DNA of 64,000 nucleotides, taken from assembly GCF_030272615.1 (NCBI RefSeq), contig NC_081406.1, positions 185,603,770-185,667,769 on the forward strand, in the 5' to 3' direction. This stretch comes from Cryptomeria japonica. Its lineage: Eukaryota; Streptophyta; Pinopsida; Cupressales; Cupressaceae. Numbering within the stretch: the first letter of the stretch is position 1; each line of letters starts with the position of its first letter. Made by a program: the position numbers and the translations under genes. A model generated the notes under the pieces. The model was not told the DNA's origin. It saw only the letters and a list, made by a program, of their open reading frames with translations, and ran no database searches. This document shows, one piece after another, positions 59,218-64,000 of this stretch.

Positions 59218-61905
59218 TCCCTAACCCTAATCCTAATAATAACCATGATATAAACACTAATATTAATCCTAACACTAACCCTTAACCCTTACCCTAACCA
59301 TGATGTAATTCCTAAGCCCTAGCCATAATGTTAACCATAAACCTAACCCTAACTCCAACCCCAACTGTGATGTAAACCATAACCCTAACCATAATCCTAA
59401 CCATAACTCTAAATATTAACCCTAACCTAACCATAACCATAGACCCTAACCCTAATAATAATCCTTAGCCCTAACCATAAAACCTAATCCTAACCATAAC
59501 CCTAACCCTAACCATAACTTGAAACCTATCCCTAATCCTAAGAATAAATCCTATCCATAATCCTAAACCTACGCTTAAAACCTAACCCAAACCATAACCC
59601 TATCCCTAGCCTTAATCTTAAACCCTAACCCCAACCCTAATCCTCAATGTAACCCTAAGCATGATGTAAATCCTAACCCTAACCCTAAGCATGATGTTAA
59701 TCATGACCCTAACCCTAATCCTAACCCTAACCCTAACCTTAATCCTAACCCTATGCATAATCCTAACCATGAACCTTGCCATAATCCCAAACCTAACCAT
59801 AACACTATCCATTAACCTAAACTTAACTATAATGTATACCCTAACCATAATCCCAAATCATAACTGTAACCATAATCCTAAAATCTAACACTAACCCTAA
59901 CCTAAAAGATAACCATAATCCTAATACTATCACTAACTATTATATACCCCTAACCATCATCATAACTATAATATTAACCCTACCCCAAAACCTAACCCTA
60001 ACCCTAGCATTGTCCCTAACTATGATACACCCCTAACTGTAAACATAATCCTAACTATAACCCTAAACCTAACCATAATTATAATAATAACCCTAATCCT
60101 AATCCCTAACCCTAATAATAACCCAATTCATGATTAAAATCCTAACCATAACCCTAATGCTAAACCTAACCCTAACCATGGTGTAAACCCTAACATTAAT
60201 CCTAATAGTAACCCTTAATACTAACCCTAACCTTAACTTTACCCCTAAATTGAGTTATATCTCTAACCATAAGCCGTAACCCTAACCTTGAATCTATCTC
60301 TAAGACAAAACTTAACTCTATTTCAAACCCTAAACTTAGGTCTAAACCTATCCATTAACCTAAGCCTAACTATGATATAAAGCCTAACTAGAATCTAAAC
60401 CATAACTCTAACCATAATCCTAAAGTCTAACCCTAACCCTACCTCAAAAGATAATTCTTATCCTAAGATTATCTCAAAGTGTTATATACCCCTAACCATA
60501 ATCATAATCCTATCTATAACCCTAAACCTAACCATAATCCTAACAATAACCCTAATCCTAAGTCTAACCCTATCCATTAACCTATTTACCTAACTAATCA
60601 TAATCCTAAATTATAATTCTAACCATAATCCTAAAGTCTAACCCTAACCTTACCCCAAAAGTTAAGCCAAATCCTAACAATATCCCTAACTATTATATAC
60701 CCATAACCATAATCATAATTGTAATCATAATGCTAACCCTAGCTTGAGAATTATACCTAACTATGATACACCCCTAATCGTAACAATAATCCTAACTATA
60801 ACCCTAAACCTAACCATAATCCTAGTAATAACCCCAATCCTCATAATAACCCTAATCACAATGTAATTCTTAACCGCAACCCTAACGCTAAACCTAACCC
60901 TAACCATGGTATATACCCTAATATTAATCCTAACAATAACCCTTAACACTAACCCTAATCATGACATAAACCCTAACCCACCCATAATCCTAATAATAAC
61001 CATAACCCTAAGCCTAATCATAATCTGAACCCTAAACCCCAACCTTAATCAAAATCCTAACCATAACCCTAATCCTAATATTAACCTAGCCCTAACGCTC
61101 AACCCAACCATGACATAAACCATAACCATAATTGTAATCCTAACCATAACTCTAATCATAAATCTAAATCCTGACCCTAACAATAATCCCCAACCCTAAA
61201 CTTAAAACCTAACCCTAACCATAACCCCAACCTTCACCATGTGGTAAATCCTAATGCTAACCATGATGTAAATACTAACCCTAACCCAATCCTTAACCCT
61301 GATCATGATGTAAATCCTAACCCTAACCCTAAACCCAAACCTAGACATTATGTAAGCTCTACCATGATCCTAAACCTAACTATAAATACTATCCCAAACC
61401 ATAACCCTAACACTAACCATGATTCAAGCCCTAACCCTAAGCATAATCGTAACCCCTAACCCTATCCATAATGCTAACAATAACCCTAATCATGATATAA
61501 ATTCCAACCATAACCCTAACCCTAAACCTAACCCTAACCATGATGTAAACCGTAACTTTAATCCTAACACTGACACTAACTCTTAACCATAACCCTAACC
61601 ATGATGTAAACCATAACACTAGCCATATTTCTAACAATAATTGTAATCCTAAGCTTAACCATAATCCAAACCCTAACCCTAACCCCAACCCCAACCATGA
61701 TGTAACTCCTACCCCTAACCATAACACTAAACCCTCATCATAACCGTAACCCTAACCATAATCCTAACATTAATCCTAACTTCTAACCCTAACCATGATA
61801 TAAACCATAACCGTAGCCCTAACAATGATGTAAACCTTAACCTTAACCATAATACTAACCTTAACCTTAACCCTATCCAACCATAATACTAACCGTTTAA
61901 CTAAC
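59218..61905 (+). repeat. 2.7 kb degenerate telomere-like array
   Basis: Continuous CCCTAA, CCATAA, CCTAAT and ATGATGTAAACC units in one orientation. Perfect hexamer runs (CTAACCCTAACCCTAACC) are short. The open frames inside are only consequences of the repeat. Confidence 0.9.
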
Positions 61906-63520
61906 CATTTAATAAAATTTTCTATTATGATTAAATAAAGTTTAATATATCTTACATTTTATTATATTCTTTAATCTTGCAAGATATATAAAATTTCATA
62001 TTTCTTTGCATGGTAATATAAAATTCAAAATAGAACTATAAAATAATAATAATTGAAACAAGTGCCACATAGTGGCGAGTACTTGCCTTAATAATTTTTA
62101 GTTTAATAATAATATTTGTTATAATTATTAGAAATATTTAAATTTATTGTAACTAATATTAGCCAATCATTTACAAGTAAAATAATTTTTGTATTGGCTA
62201 AGGCAAGTATAACATATTAGAAAAACCTCCCTTATTTAAAATGAAAGGTATGACTTTTTCTTTTGTGAATATATAAGATTTTGATTATTATTATTAATTT
62301 ATATTATTAAAATAATATATTCTTTTTATTTTATTTTTTAAGTTGTAAAAATAAACCTTTGAATAATTCATTTGTTTGGAAAAAAATTTAAAAATAAACC
62401 AATTTAATTTTTTTTAAATAAGTTAATAAATCAAAAAATGTTATTAAAACTTTTATAACTTATATTATATGTGAATAAACTCATAATTTATATTATTATA
62501 TTATAATGCAATGAATATTTTAGATCAATTTTTTTTTAATGTTTCTGAAATTTAGTTTATTTTGATCATAAATTAAAGAACATTTTAAATATAATACATA
62601 TTTTTAAAATATATATATATATTTTAATCTTGTTCATAGGTGAACTGCCTATTACAACAAATAATGAATTAAAATTTAACCTAATGAATTAAAATTTAAC
62701 CTGAGATTATGTGTTGTTCTGAAAAACCCGCCTATAAGAGGCAAAACGATATTAGCCAATTGTTTGCAACAAAAATAATTTTTGTAAATTATAATGTTAA
62801 CAAATGTGCATCTATACTATAAAATAAATTAAAAAAATTTAAAGAAAGAAAAATAATTGTTTTTCATTGGTCTAAACATTTTTTTTTAATAACCATATAA
62901 ACACAACAAATGAATTTCTAACGACAAGTACTAATAATAATATTTACATATTATTGCCACAAACATTAATAATATAATATTATATAATTCTATTTTGAAT
63001 TTTTTATTGTTTATTATGTTGCCCTCCACTACTACAATTACTTTTACATGATCTTCCAAGCTGTTTCGGGAATGAATATATAGATTATGATTAACTTTAT
63101 TATTCCAACCTAAATTGTAGTTTGATTCCCATACTCTTATTACATTCATTTCTTATTTTCTACAACTTCTTTAATAAGATTGGAATGGAAAACTAAATGA
63201 ATAAATTATACTTGTCTAATCTATCATTCTTTAATAAATGTTCAAAGGCATTCCATCCTGCCATAACCAGTCTGACAACCGAATCTCAACATTTCAGATG
63301 ATTCATATTTGGAAAATTGATCTCAAGATTTCAATGATACATATTTATAAAATAATTTCATATATAAAAAATAAGAAGTGCTACATGATCTATATAAAAT
63401 CACAGCAACGTAGGCCATGCCTTATTGCATCTTAATATTTAGAATGTCCTTATTCAGACTCCGTTCATAAAACCCTACACCACAATAGACAAAACCAGTA
63501 TTGTAGGAATGCCAATACCC
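61906..63520. other. AT-rich intergenic DNA
   Basis: No gene. A tandem duplication of AATGAATTAAAATTTAACCT is at 62663-62702. An ATATTAGCCAAT...AATAATTTTTGTA segment occurs twice (about 62156 and 62747). Confidence 0.6.
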
Positions 63521-63818
63521 TCAATTATCAGGACGCAAGGGAAATAATTTCAATGTTCTTATATCAAAGGGCTCTACCGATGAATTCCTACGAGCTCCGC
63601 TATCCACTTCCTCTTCTTCCTCCTCTTCCTGCATATTAATATACATTTTGTTCAGAAAGATGCCGTAATCTTATTCATACAACATATAATCCGAAAGACA
63701 ACCCAAAATGTATAAACGCGGTTTCATACTTGTCCAGAGCTCTTATTCTCAGATGACCTCTTCGAACGAAATAAAGAAGTCCAGTTGCGCGGCTTAAAAA
63801 CTGCGGGCCATTTTAAGG
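63521..63818 (-). CDS. Last two exons of a probable host gene (partial)
   Basis: Minus strand: exon 63818-63730 (acceptor ATTTCAG, donor GTATGA), then a 101-bp intron, then a terminal exon 63628-63521 (acceptor ATATGCAG) with a TGA stop. The exons join in phase 0 and are open. The C-terminus reads LKWPAVFKPRNWTSLFRSKR, a Ser/Lys-rich stretch, seven Glu in a row, and FDIRTLKLFPLRPDN. Higher GC, clean splice sites and lack of decay set it apart from everything else here. I do not recognise the family; upstream exons lie beyond the right edge. Confidence 0.55.
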
Positions 63819-64000
63819 CTGAAATATACAATTTTTAGGTTAGTTAAACTTAAAAGCAAATGTAAACAATAAATCTGTAAGAATTTATTCTTATGTTTTA
63901 CTGTTTCTAGATTATTGTTTGAATGAAAAAATCATAAAGAATAGGAGAAATCTAATGATAAATTATAGGATGTGATATGAAAGATTATCCAGAAACGGCA

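Noticed and set aside
59618-59848. Open frames of Arg/Val or Asn/Pro repeats in 59.6-61.7 kb
   Set aside because: They are translations of the CCCTAA-type array on either strand, with no independent coding signal.
62081-62211. Possible 130-bp miniature element with TA-flanked CTTGCCTTA inverted ends
   Set aside because: The inverted ends are only nine bases and the interior shows no further symmetry, so chance is likely.

Overview
The window looks like repeat-rich nuclear DNA of a land plant with a large, slowly purged genome. A gymnosperm is my best guess, but it is not proven. Supporting signs are Tat-type Ty3/gypsy elements with two RNase H domains, a plant mobile domain reading frame, plant-type primer-binding sites complementary to initiator tRNA-Met, nested insertions, and heavy decay by C-to-T changes. 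I see no bacterial, organellar or rRNA features. Almost every long reading frame belongs to a mobile element. Only the last 500 bases, and perhaps 33.3-33.8 kb, look like ordinary host genes.

Layout. 1-1246: end of an unidentified LTR element (TG...CA terminus, minus orientation) inserted into the next element. 1247-30634: two tandem copies of one Tat-lineage Ty3/gypsy element sharing a middle LTR (internal A, LTR 10389-11483, internal B, LTR 29537-30634). Each copy carries RT, RNase H, a second archaeal-type RNase H and integrase; copy B also shows gag, protease and a G-patch. Both carry an antisense plant mobile domain (PMD) gene between pol and the 3' LTR. The copies share several premature stops, so they descend from an already broken parent. 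Copy B is further split by a 2.97 kb copia-type element (22792-25761, target duplication ATACT).

30.6-36.0 kb: a decayed unknown coding sequence, AT-rich DNA, and a promoter-like block with a 56-bp duplication, a TATA box and two small exon-like blocks. 36.0-61.9 kb: degenerate telomere-like (CCCTAA-type) arrays interrupted twice. The first interruption is a 4.45 kb non-coding LTR element (38280-42732, target duplication CTTAC). The second is a roughly 16 kb block, 43224-59204, that I interpret as one DNA transposon.

That 16 kb block is the main result. Its ends carry collinear inverted repeats. Near both ends lie related dyad palindromes built on GGTTGGAAC. Inside are two convergent multi-exon genes: an unrecognised gene on the plus strand (48194-50505) and a five-exon gene on the minus strand (57673-54571). 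The minus-strand product has a helix-turn-helix-like segment, a Cys/His cluster and an apparent D-D-E core (DFSENY, DGCAGQFK, FFESGHGKG). Also inside are a ~138-bp satellite made of palindromic units, an inverted repeat of a gene fragment, a ~178-bp tandem repeat, and a second member of the copia family (51340-53727, target duplication AAAGA).

61.9-63.5 kb is AT-rich with nothing recognised. At 63521-63818 the last two exons of a probable host gene run off the right edge on the minus strand.
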